NCBI RefSeq assembly: GCF_021646545.1
Contig: NZ_JAKIRP010000002.1
Location: 310,001 to 374,000 of the forward strand
From: Chitinophaga filiformis
GTDB lineage: Bacteria > Bacteroidota > Bacteroidia > Chitinophagales > Chitinophagaceae
Direction: 5' to 3'
DNA length: 64,000 bases
The first letter of the stretch is position 1. Every line of letters starts with the position of its first letter. A model generated the notes under the pieces. The model was given only the letters and a program-made list of their open reading frames with translations, was not told where the DNA came from and did no database searches. The position numbers and the translations under genes were made by a program. Positions 9,686 through 19,144 of this stretch are shown piece after piece.

Positions 9686-12600
9686 TTATTTATTGGATTT
9701 GATTTTAGAGGCAGACTTTTCTTCTGCTTCTACTTTCGCCAGTTTGTCCTTTGCTTCCTGTTTCAGCTCAGGTATCGGACAGTTCTCTGCAATGCTCTGG
9801 AAGGTAGCCTTTGCATTGAAGTAGTCTTTCTGACGCGCATATACATCACCCAGGAGGATGTAGGATTTAGCCACCCACACTTCGTATCCCGGTGTATTCT
9901 TTATTACATCAAAACCGGCTTTCTCTGCACCTGCCAGGTCGTTCTTCTGCAACAGGCAGTATGCCAGGTTATAACGGGCCTCAGCGCCTATTTCAGACTT
10001 GGTAAGGCCTGCAGCTATCTTATATTCTTTGATCGCTTCATCGTAGTTGCCCTGTTCCTGTTCTGCACGGCCCAGGTAAGCATGACCGATGATCTGATCG
10101 TCGGTACTGATATTGCTGCTGGACAACAGGATCTCAGCATAGCTGTTCACTTCATCCCAGTGTTTCAACTGATAATTACTACGCAATAGTCCGCGGGTAG
10201 CGGCGAAGGTGTTCTCTTTGGTGGTGGAAAGGTCCTGCAGCTGCAGATAGTAGGTGCGGGCCTTCTCATAATTTTTCACCTGGTAGAAGTTGATATTCGC
10301 AGCCTGCAAAGCGGCACGCTCTGCATACAGGCTATTGTTCTTTGTCAGTACGAACTCGTAACCGGGTAACGCACCGGTGTAATCCTTCGCATTGTAAGCA
10401 CATTCTGATTTATAGAAGCTGGCCGGTAATACAAATGCGCCGTTCGGGAACCGTTGCAGGTAGCTGTTGAAAGCGATGGTAGCGCCGGCACAGTCCCCGT
10501 TGCTGAACTTCGTTTCTGCTGCTGCATAGCTCAGGGAGTCTTCCGCAGATGCACTTACCGACTGGCCTGTAGATCTCAGCAGGGCGATATAGGCATCAGT
10601 TTTACCCTGGCTCACGTAGATGTCTTTTACGGCTGCCAGTGCTTCATTTGCCTCGGGAGAGTTGGGATATTTCTCTACCACCTGGCGGTAATAGGAGATA
10701 GCCTTGTCATCATTATCCTTGTTGAAATAGCAGAGACCCAGTTTCAGCAGTGCACGGGGTGCATTCGGTCCGTTGGGCTGTTTCTGCAATACGTTTTCCA
10801 GGTAGGGGATGGCCTCATTGTATTTTTCTTCTGCCAGGTAAGTATTGGCTATTTCCAGGTCAGCATCGTTGCCGAAACCAGAAGAAGGGAATTTGCTGCC
10901 CAGCTGTTTCAGGAGGGCCACCTTTTCATTTGTTTTACCCTGGATACCGAGGATGATACTTTTCTGGTAGGTAGCGTAGTCAGATCCCGGCTGATTGTTG
11001 GCGATGATCTTATCATACATTCCCAGTGCCTTCCCATAATCTTTCAGCATATAATAACAGTCAGCAGCGCGGAGGGCAGCATCGGTCGTGATACGTGCTG
11101 CATTCGGGCCAGTGGTGCGCTGAGCTGCTTCAAAGTGCTGGAGGGCGCGGGTATAGTCCTCTTTCTTCAGGAGGCTGTAACCCATGTTATAGCTGGCCGT
11201 CTGCGCATTAGCTTCGCCGGAGGCAGGTACGCCGCCGGTGAGGTAAGCGTTCAGGTGACCAATAGCGGCATCTGTTTTATTCTGTCGCATGGCAATTTCG
11301 GCTTTCCAGAAATGTGCCAGTTGCACCAGGTTCTTATCGTAAGGATTCTTCAGTGAAACATCCAGCAGGCGGTCAGCTTCTGCCAGTTGCTGGTCGTTGA
11401 TCAGTTCTGTGGCGCGGCCGTAGGCCACTTTCTGATAAGCCTTCAGTACCGTCGGTGACTTGTCCGGCGTAGCCTCAATGATGGTCAGTGCATCATTGTA
11501 GTTGTTGGTGTTCAGGAACAGGTTCACCAGTATCTCACGGGCTTCTTTGTTGTACGCAGATTGTGGATAACTGTTTACGAAACTGGTGAGTTCAGTGATG
11601 GCGGCATCCTGGTAGCCAAGTTCGTAAGACAGTTTGCCGTAGTTGAACCGCGAGATCTCCTGTTGCTGTGCATTGGTGCTGTTACGGGCGCAGAACGCAA
11701 ATGCATTGCGGGCATTGGCTTTCTGGTTGGTACGCAGGTAGCAGTCGCCCAACAGGTACATAGAGTTCTGTCCCAGGGAATCCTGCTCACTGCTCAACTG
11801 CTTGAAACCATTGATAGCTTTATTGTAGTTGCCCGTCTGGTAGTAGCTGTATGACAGCTGGTAGATATCTTCTTTCCTTACTTCCTCGGCATTGTCCTGG
11901 AATTCCTGCAGATAAGGCAATGCTTTCTGGTAGTCTCTTCTTTCGAAATATGTCTGACCCAGTAATTGTTTCAGTTCTGCTTCATAATAAAGTCCGCCTT
12001 TTTTAACAAGCGGTTCTGCATAACTGATCAACTGGTCTTTTTTATTCTGGAAGTAATAGATCTCTGCGATGTAATAAGGAACGATAGTGCTGTATTTAGG
12101 ATCGTTCACCACGCGCTGGAAGCTGGTGAGCGCGTCGTTGTACTGCCGGTTGTAGTAGGCGATGAAGCCATAGTAGTAGTTGGCAGGCAGGTAGTATTTG
12201 CCCTGCACCTCCCTGATGGAGCCAAACAGGGGTTGTGCCTTCTGAAAGTCTTTTACATTGAAATAGCAATAAGCCAGTTCAAACTTGGCTTCTGCGATCT
12301 CGCTGTTGGAAAGGTTTTCGATGTTGGCTTTTTCATACAGGGGAATGGCCTCTTTCAGCTTATTCTGATGGAAGTAGTACTTCGCCAGCTGGTAACTGAC
12401 AAGCTGTTCCCTCGCGCTGTTGTTATAGAAGGCCAGGAAGTCCAGCGCCAGTTTCTCCGCGTTGGCCTGCCCCAGTTTCAGTGCACAAACGGTATAATAA
12501 TACTGGGCGTCTGTTTTTACCAGGCTACGGCTGGTTTCCTGGAAATAGCTGATATTATCAATCGTTTGCCGGAACAATTGCATGGCCACTGCATATTTTT

Positions 12601-12757
12601 CCTGCTGGAAAAGTTGCTGGGCATCTTTGAAAACTTTATCCGGCTCGGTATAGACGCGCGTTTGCTGTGCTTTTGACACAGGCGCAGCCAGTATACAGAA
12701 AGACGCCAGGAATAAGTACCAATGTCCGGGAACAAGAAACTTTCTTATGAATTGCAT
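9686..12757 (-). CDS. large periplasmic TPR-repeat protein
   Basis: A 1023-residue protein with a signal peptide (LFLASFCILAAPVSKAQ, cleavage near 31) and then almost nothing but tetratricopeptide units of 34-36 residues (for example AKFELAYCYFNVKDFQKAQP, NYYYGFIAYYNRQYNDALTS, ALLKLGLCYFNKDNDDKAIS, ARYNLAYCLLQKNDLAGAEK). It ends with a charged tail (KVEAEEKSASKIKSNK). Long TPR proteins of this size are found in Bacteroidota envelopes as scaffolds. The barrel gene follows after 17 bp, so a joint role at the outer membrane is likely. Exact function not recognised. Confidence 0.8.
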   Translation of the reverse strand: MQFIRKFLVPGHWYLFLASFCILAAPVSKAQQTRVYTEPDKVFKDAQQLFQQEKYAVAMQLFRQTIDNISYFQETSRSLVKTDAQYYYTVCALKLGQANAEKLALDFLAFYNNSAREQLVSYQLAKYYFHQNKLKEAIPLYEKANIENLSNSEIAEAKFELAYCYFNVKDFQKAQPLFGSIREVQGKYYLPANYYYGFIAYYNRQYNDALTSFQRVVNDPKYSTIVPYYIAEIYYFQNKKDQLISYAEPLVKKGGLYYEAELKQLLGQTYFERRDYQKALPYLQEFQDNAEEVRKEDIYQLSYSYYQTGNYNKAINGFKQLSSEQDSLGQNSMYLLGDCYLRTNQKANARNAFAFCARNSTNAQQQEISRFNYGKLSYELGYQDAAITELTSFVNSYPQSAYNKEAREILVNLFLNTNNYNDALTIIEATPDKSPTVLKAYQKVAYGRATELINDQQLAEADRLLDVSLKNPYDKNLVQLAHFWKAEIAMRQNKTDAAIGHLNAYLTGGVPASGEANAQTASYNMGYSLLKKEDYTRALQHFEAAQRTTGPNAARITTDAALRAADCYYMLKDYGKALGMYDKIIANNQPGSDYATYQKSIILGIQGKTNEKVALLKQLGSKFPSSGFGNDADLEIANTYLAEEKYNEAIPYLENVLQKQPNGPNAPRALLKLGLCYFNKDNDDKAISYYRQVVEKYPNSPEANEALAAVKDIYVSQGKTDAYIALLRSTGQSVSASAEDSLSYAAAETKFSNGDCAGATIAFNSYLQRFPNGAFVLPASFYKSECAYNAKDYTGALPGYEFVLTKNNSLYAERAALQAANINFYQVKNYEKARTYYLQLQDLSTTKENTFAATRGLLRSNYQLKHWDEVNSYAEILLSSSNISTDDQIIGHAYLGRAEQEQGNYDEAIKEYKIAAGLTKSEIGAEARYNLAYCLLQKNDLAGAEKAGFDVIKNTPGYEVWVAKSYILLGDVYARQKDYFNAKATFQSIAENCPIPELKQEAKDKLAKVEAEEKSASKIKSNK

Positions 12758-12866
12758 GCTTTTAACCTGTTATATCTTAAATATGCGTTTAAAACGGATC
12801 CCGAACAGAAATTATTTTCTATTCAGAATCAATAATATATTGCTTTGAGGGAGACAAAAACAGCAA

Positions 12867-12874
12867 CAAATATA
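12867..12874 (-). promoter_or_regulatory. putative -7 box of the TPR-barrel operon
   Basis: Minus strand reads TATATTTG, an exact TAnnTTTG match, 110 bp upstream of the TPR start. The -33 element is not obvious. Confidence 0.45.
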
Positions 12875-13156
12875 GCTATTGCATTTAATTAAGCTATACG
12901 CCGCCCCGGAGGGACATGGCGGGAACCGGATGACCGGTACCTGGTACGCGGAACCTGCTTTCGGATTTGCCTTGCTGATCTGAAATTAAGGTGTTGACTT
13001 GCAAGAATTAAACCAACTTATCCAGGCAGCTGGAGATCGCAGTACCTCTTGTACCGGAGGCCTGGTTCTCAGGGCGCTTTACGCTGAAAAAATAATTGCC
13101 GGGGTCAATTACCGGAAGGGATGCTAACTAATAGAGAGTGTCTGTATATAACGGGG

Positions 13157-13187
13157 TTTTAATTGTTTATTATTAATCATATTTTTG
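13157..13187 (+). promoter_or_regulatory. promoter of the DoxX gene
   Basis: TTTT (13157-13160), 19 nt, then TATTTTTG (13180-13187): the spacing and -7 box fit the Bacteroidota consensus TTTG-N19-TAnnTTTG with one mismatch. Leader about 97 nt. Confidence 0.6.
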
Positions 13188-13290
13188 GCGCAATCTGTAA
13201 ACTGTTCATTAAAATTTAAAAACGCGCCTGCATGGTTCCTGTCGGCAAAACAGGAGGTAAACAGATCTGCAGGACTAAACCATTTTCTCT

Positions 13291-13698
13291 ATGAGTAAAC
13301 TATTTACATCACGTGTGAACACTGGCGCTGTCAACCTTGCGCTGCTGGTATTACGTGTAGTTTTTGGTGGATTGATGTTCACGCACGGCCTGTCAAAACT
13401 GAAGGGTTTTTCCCAGATGGTAGACAAATTCCCTGATCCGCTGCATGTTGGACAAACAGTATCCCTGTCCCTGACCATTTTTGCAGAAGCCCTCTGTGCG
13501 GCATTGGTTGTTGTCGGCTTGCTGACCCGTCTTGCTGCTATTCCACTGGTGTTTTGTATGGTCATCGTGGTTTTCGTAGTAATGAAAAATGCACCTTTGT
13601 CACAGATGGAAATGGGCATCCTGTTCCTGGCTGCTTTTACTGCAATATTATTCGCCGGACCTGGCAAATACAGCCTGGACCACCTGATTGGAAAATAA
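13291..13698 (+). CDS. DoxX-family membrane protein
   Basis: A 135-residue, four-helix membrane protein typical of DoxX: LALLVLRVVFGGLMFTHGLSK opens it, with a central FAEALCAALVVVGLLTRLAA helix pair and a final FLAAFTAILFAGPGKYSLD. DoxX proteins are linked to respiratory or redox complexes in various bacteria; the substrate here is unknown. It is first in a plus-strand run ahead of a thioesterase, cinA and an E2 gene. Confidence 0.85.
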   Translation: MSKLFTSRVNTGAVNLALLVLRVVFGGLMFTHGLSKLKGFSQMVDKFPDPLHVGQTVSLSLTIFAEALCAALVVVGLLTRLAAIPLVFCMVIVVFVVMKNAPLSQMEMGILFLAAFTAILFAGPGKYSLDHLIGK

Positions 13699-13786
13699 TT
13701 TAAACAGCCGGGTGCCTGTATCTGCCATAAAACGCGGAATGCATTTTGCGGTGAATGCAGGCACCCAGGCTTATAAGACTGATATT

Positions 13787-14206
13787 ATGTTCACACAGAC
13801 GACACAGATACGCGTACGCTATGGAGAAACGGACCAGATGGGATACCTTTACTACGGCAATTATGCATTATACTACGAAGTAGGACGTGCAGAAGCCATC
13901 CGGACGCTGGGTTTTACCTATGCCGAACTGGAAAAACAGGGGATCATTATGCCAGTGGCAGAGTTGAATTCAAAATACCTGCGCCCGGCCTATTACGATG
14001 ACCTTATAACAGTGAAGACTATATTGAAGGAGTTGCCGGTCGATCATAAGATCCGCTTCCACTCTGAACTATATAATGAAAAGGGCGAGTTACTGAACGT
14101 AGGCGTCACCACCCTGGTATTCCTGCATGCAGATACCAAACAGCGGTACGGGATGCCCCCGATCATGATGGAATGCCTGGCTCCTTTTTTTGAGAAAAGC
14201 CTGTAA
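13787..14206 (+). CDS. acyl-CoA thioesterase, YbgC/4-hydroxybenzoyl-CoA thioesterase type
   Basis: 139 residues from ATG 13787, the usual length for a single hotdog fold. RVRYGETDQMGYLYYGNY holds the conserved Asp16 of the YbgC active site and the following helix (EVGRAEAIRTLG). The upstream in-frame start at 13688 would add 33 residues that overlap doxX and have no family counterpart, so I reject it. The family hydrolyses acyl-CoA thioesters and is often tied to the Tol-Pal envelope system; no tol genes are adjacent here. cinA follows after 3 bp. Confidence 0.88.
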   Translation: MFTQTTQIRVRYGETDQMGYLYYGNYALYYEVGRAEAIRTLGFTYAELEKQGIIMPVAELNSKYLRPAYYDDLITVKTILKELPVDHKIRFHSELYNEKGELLNVGVTTLVFLHADTKQRYGMPPIMMECLAPFFEKSL

Positions 14207-14209
14207 ATC

Positions 14210-15466
14210 ATGACAATGCAAGCGGATAAGGTAGTAGCAAGTATCATCACGATCGGAGATGAACTACTGATAGGACAAACTATAGATACCAATTCAGCCT
14301 GGATGGCCCAGCACCTGAATGCGATGGGAATATGGGTACACCGTCGTGTAGCCATCGGAGATGTCAGGGAAGCTATCCTGGAGGCTTTGGAGAAGGAGGG
14401 AGCGGTCTCGGACATCGTATTGATCACCGGAGGACTGGGGCCTACGGCAGATGATATTACCAAACCCGTATTGTGTGAGTATTTTGGCGGAAAGCTGGTA
14501 AGAGACGAAGCGACCTATGCGCAGGTAATGGAATTCTTTGAAAGCAGGGGCCTGCCCACCCTCCAGCGTAATGTAGACCAGGCGCTGGTACCCGATGTAG
14601 CCACTGTGCTGCACAATACCCGGGGTACTGCACCGGGCATGTGGTTCGAAAAGAACGGAAAGATCTATGTCTCTATGCCGGGAGTACCGCACGAAATGAA
14701 AGGATTGATGTCCGATCATGTGTTGCCACGCTTACAGGAATATTTCCAGACGCCGGCAATTGTGCATCAGACATTACTGACCTCCGGCATGGGAGAGTCC
14801 TTTATAGCAGAACGGCTGGCGCATTTTGAAGCGGCCTTGCCTCCACATATCAAGCTGGCCTACCTGCCTTCTTATGGCTTGCTGAAACTGCGGCTGACCG
14901 CTTTCGGCACAGATAAATTATCCACGGCGGCGGCCCTGTCCATCTATTTTCACCAGATGAAAGAACTACTGGCAGATATTGCCGTAGGGGACGAGGATCT
15001 GTCCATTGGAGAAGTGCTGGGCAAGCTGCTGAAGGAAAAAGGTAAGACCGTAGGCACGGCGGAAAGCTGCACAGGAGGGTTTATTGCACACAATATTACC
15101 CTGGTGCCGGGAAGTTCTGCCTGGTATAAAGGCAGCATTGTTAGTTATGCCAACGAAATTAAAAGCGGTCTGCTGGGGGTAAAACAGGAAACATTACAGG
15201 CCAATGGTGCGGTGAGTGAGGCAGTGGTAAGAGAGATGGCCAGAGGCGCCCTGCAGCAGCTAAAAACCGATTATGTCATAGCGGTATCCGGTATTATGGG
15301 GCCTGATGGCGGCACTCCGGAAAAGCCGGTCGGCACCGTATGGATAGCTGCCGGCAGCGCCAGAGAGCTGGTGACGGTGAAGCACCAGTTGCGTTATGAC
15401 CGCCTGAATAACATACAGATGACAGCAACTTATGCTATGAATGAATTGAGGAAGTTGATAGTATAA
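14210..15466 (+). CDS. cinA: CinA: competence/damage-inducible protein with NMN amidohydrolase domain
   Basis: A 418-residue two-domain protein. The N-terminal half is a molybdopterin-binding-like domain (ITIGDELLIGQTIDTNS, ITGGLGPTADD, PGVPHEM), now known as an ADP-ribose-type pyrophosphatase in CinA. The C-terminal half (from about 265) is the nicotinamide mononucleotide deamidase domain, with GTAESCTGGFIA and VSGIMGPDGGTPEKPVG. It recycles the pyridine nucleotide by-product of NAD-dependent reactions. Its start is 3 bp after the thioesterase, indicating translational coupling. Confidence 0.93.
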   Translation: MTMQADKVVASIITIGDELLIGQTIDTNSAWMAQHLNAMGIWVHRRVAIGDVREAILEALEKEGAVSDIVLITGGLGPTADDITKPVLCEYFGGKLVRDEATYAQVMEFFESRGLPTLQRNVDQALVPDVATVLHNTRGTAPGMWFEKNGKIYVSMPGVPHEMKGLMSDHVLPRLQEYFQTPAIVHQTLLTSGMGESFIAERLAHFEAALPPHIKLAYLPSYGLLKLRLTAFGTDKLSTAAALSIYFHQMKELLADIAVGDEDLSIGEVLGKLLKEKGKTVGTAESCTGGFIAHNITLVPGSSAWYKGSIVSYANEIKSGLLGVKQETLQANGAVSEAVVREMARGALQQLKTDYVIAVSGIMGPDGGTPEKPVGTVWIAAGSARELVTVKHQLRYDRLNNIQMTATYAMNELRKLIV

Positions 15467-15470
15467 ACCT

Positions 15471-15478
15471 TACTTTTG
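15471..15478 (+). promoter_or_regulatory. promoter -7 box of the E2 gene
   Basis: TACTTTTG, an exact TAnnTTTG match just after the cinA stop, 30 bp before the chosen E2 start. It would put the transcription start near 15485, downstream of the alternative start at 15476, so it also decides the E2 start codon. Confidence 0.6.
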
Positions 15479-15508
15479 TTTCCGTACCAAAACGCTAAAC
15501 ACAATTTT

Positions 15509-16915
15509 ATGGCCATTGTAGAACTGGTAATGCCCAAAATGGGGGAAAGTATTATGGAAGCCACCATATTACGCTGGCATAAGAAGCCGGGAGATCATGT
15601 AAAAACTGATGAAACCGTGCTTGAAATTGCGACGGATAAGGTGGATAGTGAAGTACCTTCTATCGCTGATGGGGAGATTACTGAGATACTCTACGCGGAA
15701 AATGATGTAGTACCGGTGGGTACTGTCATTGCACGTATCAATACCGCTGCTGATGCTGGTTTTGCGACTACTGCTCCTGTTGCTCCCGTAGCAGCACAGG
15801 AAGCGCCTGCCGCTGTAAGGGAAGAAGCAGCTGTCCCGCAACATGAAACGGTGAGTGCTCCTTACGAGGCGCAGTTTGTGACCAGTGGGGCCCGTTTTTA
15901 TTCTCCGCTTGTGCTCACCATTGCACAGCAGGAGGGTATCAGTTTTGCTGAACTGGAAAAAATACCTGGTACCGGCAATGAAGGCCGTGTGACTAAAAAA
16001 GATATACTGATGTTTGTGGAGGCGAAGAGCAAGGGGCTTACTCCTGCAGCCGCGCCTGCGCCACAGAGAGCAGAAGCGCCTGCGCCTGCAGCAGAACAAC
16101 CGGTAAGTCGTCCGGCAGCAGCCGTGACGCCAACCGCAGCTCCGGTTAGCAACGGTGTTGGCTCACAGCCTGCACCTGCTGCTGTTAGCAATGGCAACTA
16201 CGGCAACAATGTTGAGATCATCGAAATGGACCGTATGCGTAAGCTCATTGCAGAGCATATGGTGCGTAGCAAACATACCAGTCCGCATGTGACCAGCTTC
16301 GCTGAGGCAGATGTGACTAATATGGTGAAATGGCGTGACCAGGTGAAAGGCGCTTTTGAGAAGAGGGAAGGAGAGAAGATCACCTTTACCCCGCTCTTCA
16401 TCGAAGCAATGATAAAATGTATCAAGAGGTTCCCGCTGTTAAACAGTTCGCTGGACGGCGATAAGATCATCATCAAGAAAGATATCAATATCGGTATGGC
16501 AACAGCTTTGCCTACAGGTAACCTGATCGTTCCGGTGATCCGCAATGCTGACATGCTGAACCTGGTTGGCCTGACCCGTCAGGTGAATCAGCTGGCCAAT
16601 GCAGCCCGTCAGAACAAGCTGAAACCTGATGACACACAGAATGGCACCATTACCCTGACCAACGTTGGTACCTTTGGCAGCCTGGCTGGTACACCCATCA
16701 TCAATCAGCCGCAGGTGGCTATCCTGGCGGTAGGTGCTATCAAAAAACGTCCTGTTGTGATAGAAACGCCTCATGGCGATACGATCGCTATCCGTCATAT
16801 GATGTACCTGTCTCTGTCTTACGATCACCGTATCGTTGATGGCGCATTAGGCTCTACTTTCTTAAGTGCAGTAGCGCAGGAGCTGGAGAATTTCGATGTG
16901 AACAGGGGATATTAA
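15509..16915 (+). CDS. 2-oxo acid dehydrogenase E2 component (dihydrolipoyl acyltransferase)
   Basis: 468 residues from ATG 15509. A lipoyl domain comes first with Lys44 in ATDKVDSE as the lipoylation site, then an Ala/Pro-rich linker, a peripheral subunit-binding domain (about 130-172, YSPLVLTIAQQEGISF and GRVTKKDIL), a second Ala/Pro linker, and the catalytic domain ending with YDHRIVDG (His440, Asp444). E2 transfers the acyl group from lipoate to CoA in pyruvate-, 2-oxoglutarate- or branched-chain dehydrogenase complexes. No E1 or E3 gene is adjacent, so the substrate is undecided; the single-gene, single-lipoyl form fits branched-chain/other 2-oxo acid E2 best. Confidence 0.9.
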   Translation: MAIVELVMPKMGESIMEATILRWHKKPGDHVKTDETVLEIATDKVDSEVPSIADGEITEILYAENDVVPVGTVIARINTAADAGFATTAPVAPVAAQEAPAAVREEAAVPQHETVSAPYEAQFVTSGARFYSPLVLTIAQQEGISFAELEKIPGTGNEGRVTKKDILMFVEAKSKGLTPAAAPAPQRAEAPAPAAEQPVSRPAAAVTPTAAPVSNGVGSQPAPAAVSNGNYGNNVEIIEMDRMRKLIAEHMVRSKHTSPHVTSFAEADVTNMVKWRDQVKGAFEKREGEKITFTPLFIEAMIKCIKRFPLLNSSLDGDKIIIKKDINIGMATALPTGNLIVPVIRNADMLNLVGLTRQVNQLANAARQNKLKPDDTQNGTITLTNVGTFGSLAGTPIINQPQVAILAVGAIKKRPVVIETPHGDTIAIRHMMYLSLSYDHRIVDGALGSTFLSAVAQELENFDVNRGY

Positions 16916-17028
16916 CTGAGAAGAGGGCTACACAGGCTCTCTGCTGAAACGCCGCCGGGCTGCATGCCACAGCATATTTTCAGCCGCCCCGCTTAGGCAA
17001 TAAGCACATTTGAATCATATTTATAACG

Positions 17029-17080
17029 AATGATGAATACAGTGATGATCTCTCTGATCTGTATTCATCATTTGTGTTTT
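17029..17080 (+). terminator. terminator after the E2 gene
   Basis: A perfect 14-bp stem (AATGATGAATACAG at 17029-17042 with its complement at 17059-17072), 16-nt loop, followed by GTGTTTTT. Confidence 0.75.
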
Positions 17081-17109
17081 TGGAAATAAGTGTCACTTCA
17101 TCAGCATAA

Positions 17110-17135
17110 AAAAAGCTCCTTTGCAGGAGCTTTTT
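17110..17135. terminator. terminator shared by E2 and RRM genes
   Basis: Stem AAAAAGCTCCT / AGGAGCTTTTT around TTGC, A/T runs on both sides. On the minus strand it ends the RRM gene 37 bp after its stop; it can also back up the E2 terminator. Confidence 0.88.
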
Positions 17136-17171
17136 CAATTTCTTGACCGAGATAAGCTTAGGCCAACAGAA

Positions 17172-17498
17172 TTAATAACGACCACGACCGCCGCCGCCGC
17201 CGTATCCGCCGCCGCCACCGCGATTAAATCCACCACCTCTTGAGTTATTATTCGGTTGTTTAGGTCTTGCTTCGTTTACCATCAGTTGCTTGCCTTCGAT
17301 TTCAGTACCGTTCAAACTATCCATAGCCTTGCTACCTTCTTCCTGGTTGGGCATTTCCACGAATCCGAAACCGCGTGAACGGCCAGTCTCGTGGTCCTTG
17401 ATAATTTTAGCGGAAGTAACCTCTCCAAATTCGCTAAATATCTGGTGAAGGTCTTCATCGTTCAACCTGTAGTGCAGGTTGGCTACGTAAATGTTCAT
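17172..17498 (-). CDS. RRM-type glycine-rich RNA-binding protein
   Basis: A 108-residue protein with one RNA-recognition motif (1-80): RNP2 IYVANL (3-8) and RNP1 RGFGFVEM (about 42-49), followed by a Gly/Arg/Asn tail (RGGGFNRGGGGGYGGGGG) that resembles cold-inducible RNA-binding proteins of cyanobacteria and Bacteroidota. It probably binds single-stranded RNA as a chaperone or regulator, perhaps on cold shock (inference). The leader before the start (17499 onwards) is A/T-rich and 190 bp separate it from the divergent neighbour. Confidence 0.9.
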   Translation of the reverse strand: MNIYVANLHYRLNDEDLHQIFSEFGEVTSAKIIKDHETGRSRGFGFVEMPNQEEGSKAMDSLNGTEIEGKQLMVNEARPKQPNNNSRGGGFNRGGGGGYGGGGGRGRY

Positions 17499-17689
17499 GA
17501 CTAAAAAATTAAAAAAATGAAAAATAATATTGAAGATAAAGAAATAAGTTCAATAAATACACCGCGTCCGGAAATAATTTAATAAAGTAAATATACCGGT
17601 AATACTGGCCCGAATTACCACTTCCGTTTTATGGATAGTTGGCTGATTTTTTGTAAATTAATACATAGAATCCATTAAAATATTTTGGT

Positions 17690-18409
17690 ATGAGTGGCCT
17701 AAGCGAGACATGGTTTGCGGACGGTTATATCGATTTTGAGCAGAAAAAGTATACATTACTGGCTTATCTGCAGCAGATAACCCGCTATTTCAATCAAAAC
17801 AAGCTGTACCCGCAGCTGGGAGACGTTATCTTCCATTACAACAACCTGGTAGCTTTCAGAGAAAACAAACAGTTCCTGCAACAGCAGTTCCCAAAACGCC
17901 TGACTGCCGTGAATATGGAGCGCCTGCAATTACTTTATGAACAGATGATCGCAGATGATGAACTGATGCAGGAGCTGGAAACCATTATCCAGTACGCGAT
18001 CCAGAAGATGAACGGCGCTATCCGCGAAGGCACGGAGATCTATGAATTCGTGGAAGAAAGCCTGAACATATCACCGGTAGGACTGATACCACTGGACTCG
18101 CAGGAAGGGTATTTCTTCCTGTGTGATGGCCGTTATCAGGACGTCATAGTGTATGAATACAGACTGAGTATTTTTGAGCGCCATGACGAAAAATACCGCG
18201 GTATTCATACACAATACCTCGATACCTACACAAAAGACCTCGTGCATACCTGCGAGCATATTAAGACCAGCCTGATCCGGCAGCGCAAACAACTGCCTAC
18301 TCCAGCCGTTTACCGCATTGATACGAACCTGGTATTTCCGGTACCGGAGACTTTACTGCCTGTTGCCAAGCGCTCTCTGGTGAAGTATATCGCTAATAAT
18401 GCAGCGTAG
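17690..18409 (+). CDS. conserved hypothetical protein
   Basis: 239 residues, no signal peptide or membrane segment; rich in Gln, Tyr and Glu with long helices in the first half (ERLQLLYEQMIADDELMQELE) and a mixed alpha/beta second half. I recognise no catalytic motif or family. It is transcribed alone, divergent from the RRM gene and convergent with the DUF4230-like gene. Length, codon pattern and start context look like a real gene. A cytoplasmic role is inferred from the lack of export signals. Confidence 0.75.
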   Translation: MSGLSETWFADGYIDFEQKKYTLLAYLQQITRYFNQNKLYPQLGDVIFHYNNLVAFRENKQFLQQQFPKRLTAVNMERLQLLYEQMIADDELMQELETIIQYAIQKMNGAIREGTEIYEFVEESLNISPVGLIPLDSQEGYFFLCDGRYQDVIVYEYRLSIFERHDEKYRGIHTQYLDTYTKDLVHTCEHIKTSLIRQRKQLPTPAVYRIDTNLVFPVPETLLPVAKRSLVKYIANNAA

Positions 18410-18529
18410 ATAATGTCCGCATCTGTGGAACGGCAGGTACAGCTATCAGCAATGGCTGATACAGAGATCTATTGCCCGAAAGATGCAACAGCAGCGCTGG
18501 CTTTTACTTTATCGGCCGTGAAACGGTGA

Positions 18530-19144
18530 TCAGTTCAGTAACACAGGCGCACTATTGCCAAAGGTGATCTCCAGTTCATGATCATGAAGAAAAGGCTCGT
18601 AGTATTGCCTGATGATCTTAGTGAGTTTCTCTTTTGACTGGTTAATGTACAGGTTGTTATTCTCCAGCTGCCCGCGGGAGGTCTGGTAGAGCTTTTTCTG
18701 CACATCGGTATAGGTCTCATCATCCTGGAACAGGAACCATCCTTTCCTGTTGGAAGTTTCCATTTTGTCAACTTTCAGCTCGTAGCTGAGCAGTTTTGGC
18801 TGTGGGAGATTGATAGTGATCTTCTTATCTGATACCGTTATCCGGAAATTCTTCTCATCTGCATTGATGCCATATTTGGCCAGGTAAGGGATAGATACCC
18901 AGATAGTATTCTCCAGGAATGCCTTTTTCAGATTGGTGGTCCACTCTCCGTCGTCAGCAATGTTACTGCGCTTGATAGTGGCATTACCCTGTACTTCAAG
19001 GCTGGCCAGTTCAGCGATCTCGCGCACGATCTGACTATTGGAAAGAATGCTCTGATTTACACTTTTACTGCCGAATTGCTTGCCTAACCAAAACAGCAGA
19101 ACAGCCAGGGACAGAAAGAAAACGAAACGGAAAAATCTTTTCAT
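18530..19144 (-). CDS. DUF4230-like membrane-anchored protein
   Basis: 204 residues from ATG 19144, beginning MKRFFRFVFFLSLAVLLFWL, a clear N-terminal membrane anchor. The frame could extend upstream to 19330, but the extra 62 residues lack family character and would put the anchor inside the protein. The rest is a soluble beta-rich domain (SQIVREIAELASLEVQGNATI, then VSDKKITINLPQPKLLSYEL) that fits DUF4230 as I recall it; function unknown. The final part has an amphipathic helix (QSKEKLTKIIRQYYEPFLHD). Confidence 0.65.
   Translation of the reverse strand: MKRFFRFVFFLSLAVLLFWLGKQFGSKSVNQSILSNSQIVREIAELASLEVQGNATIKRSNIADDGEWTTNLKKAFLENTIWVSIPYLAKYGINADEKNFRITVSDKKITINLPQPKLLSYELKVDKMETSNRKGWFLFQDDETYTDVQKKLYQTSRGQLENNNLYINQSKEKLTKIIRQYYEPFLHDHELEITFGNSAPVLLN

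Larger units (their letters stand above)
12758..13290. other. divergent intergenic region, TPR protein / DoxX
   Basis: 533 bp between divergent genes. Promoter boxes are visible for both sides (12867-12874 minus; 13180-13187 plus). The central part (about 12900-13140) is more GC-rich than the flanks and has no open frame, recognised RNA or strong hairpin that I can see. Confidence 0.55.

Noticed and set aside
13688..13786. Extended N-terminus for the thioesterase
   Set aside because: Overlaps doxX and has no hotdog-fold counterpart; ATG 13787 fits the family length.
17190..17230. Repetitive GCC/CCG run
   Set aside because: This is the codon bias of the Gly-rich tail of the RRM protein, not a repeat array.
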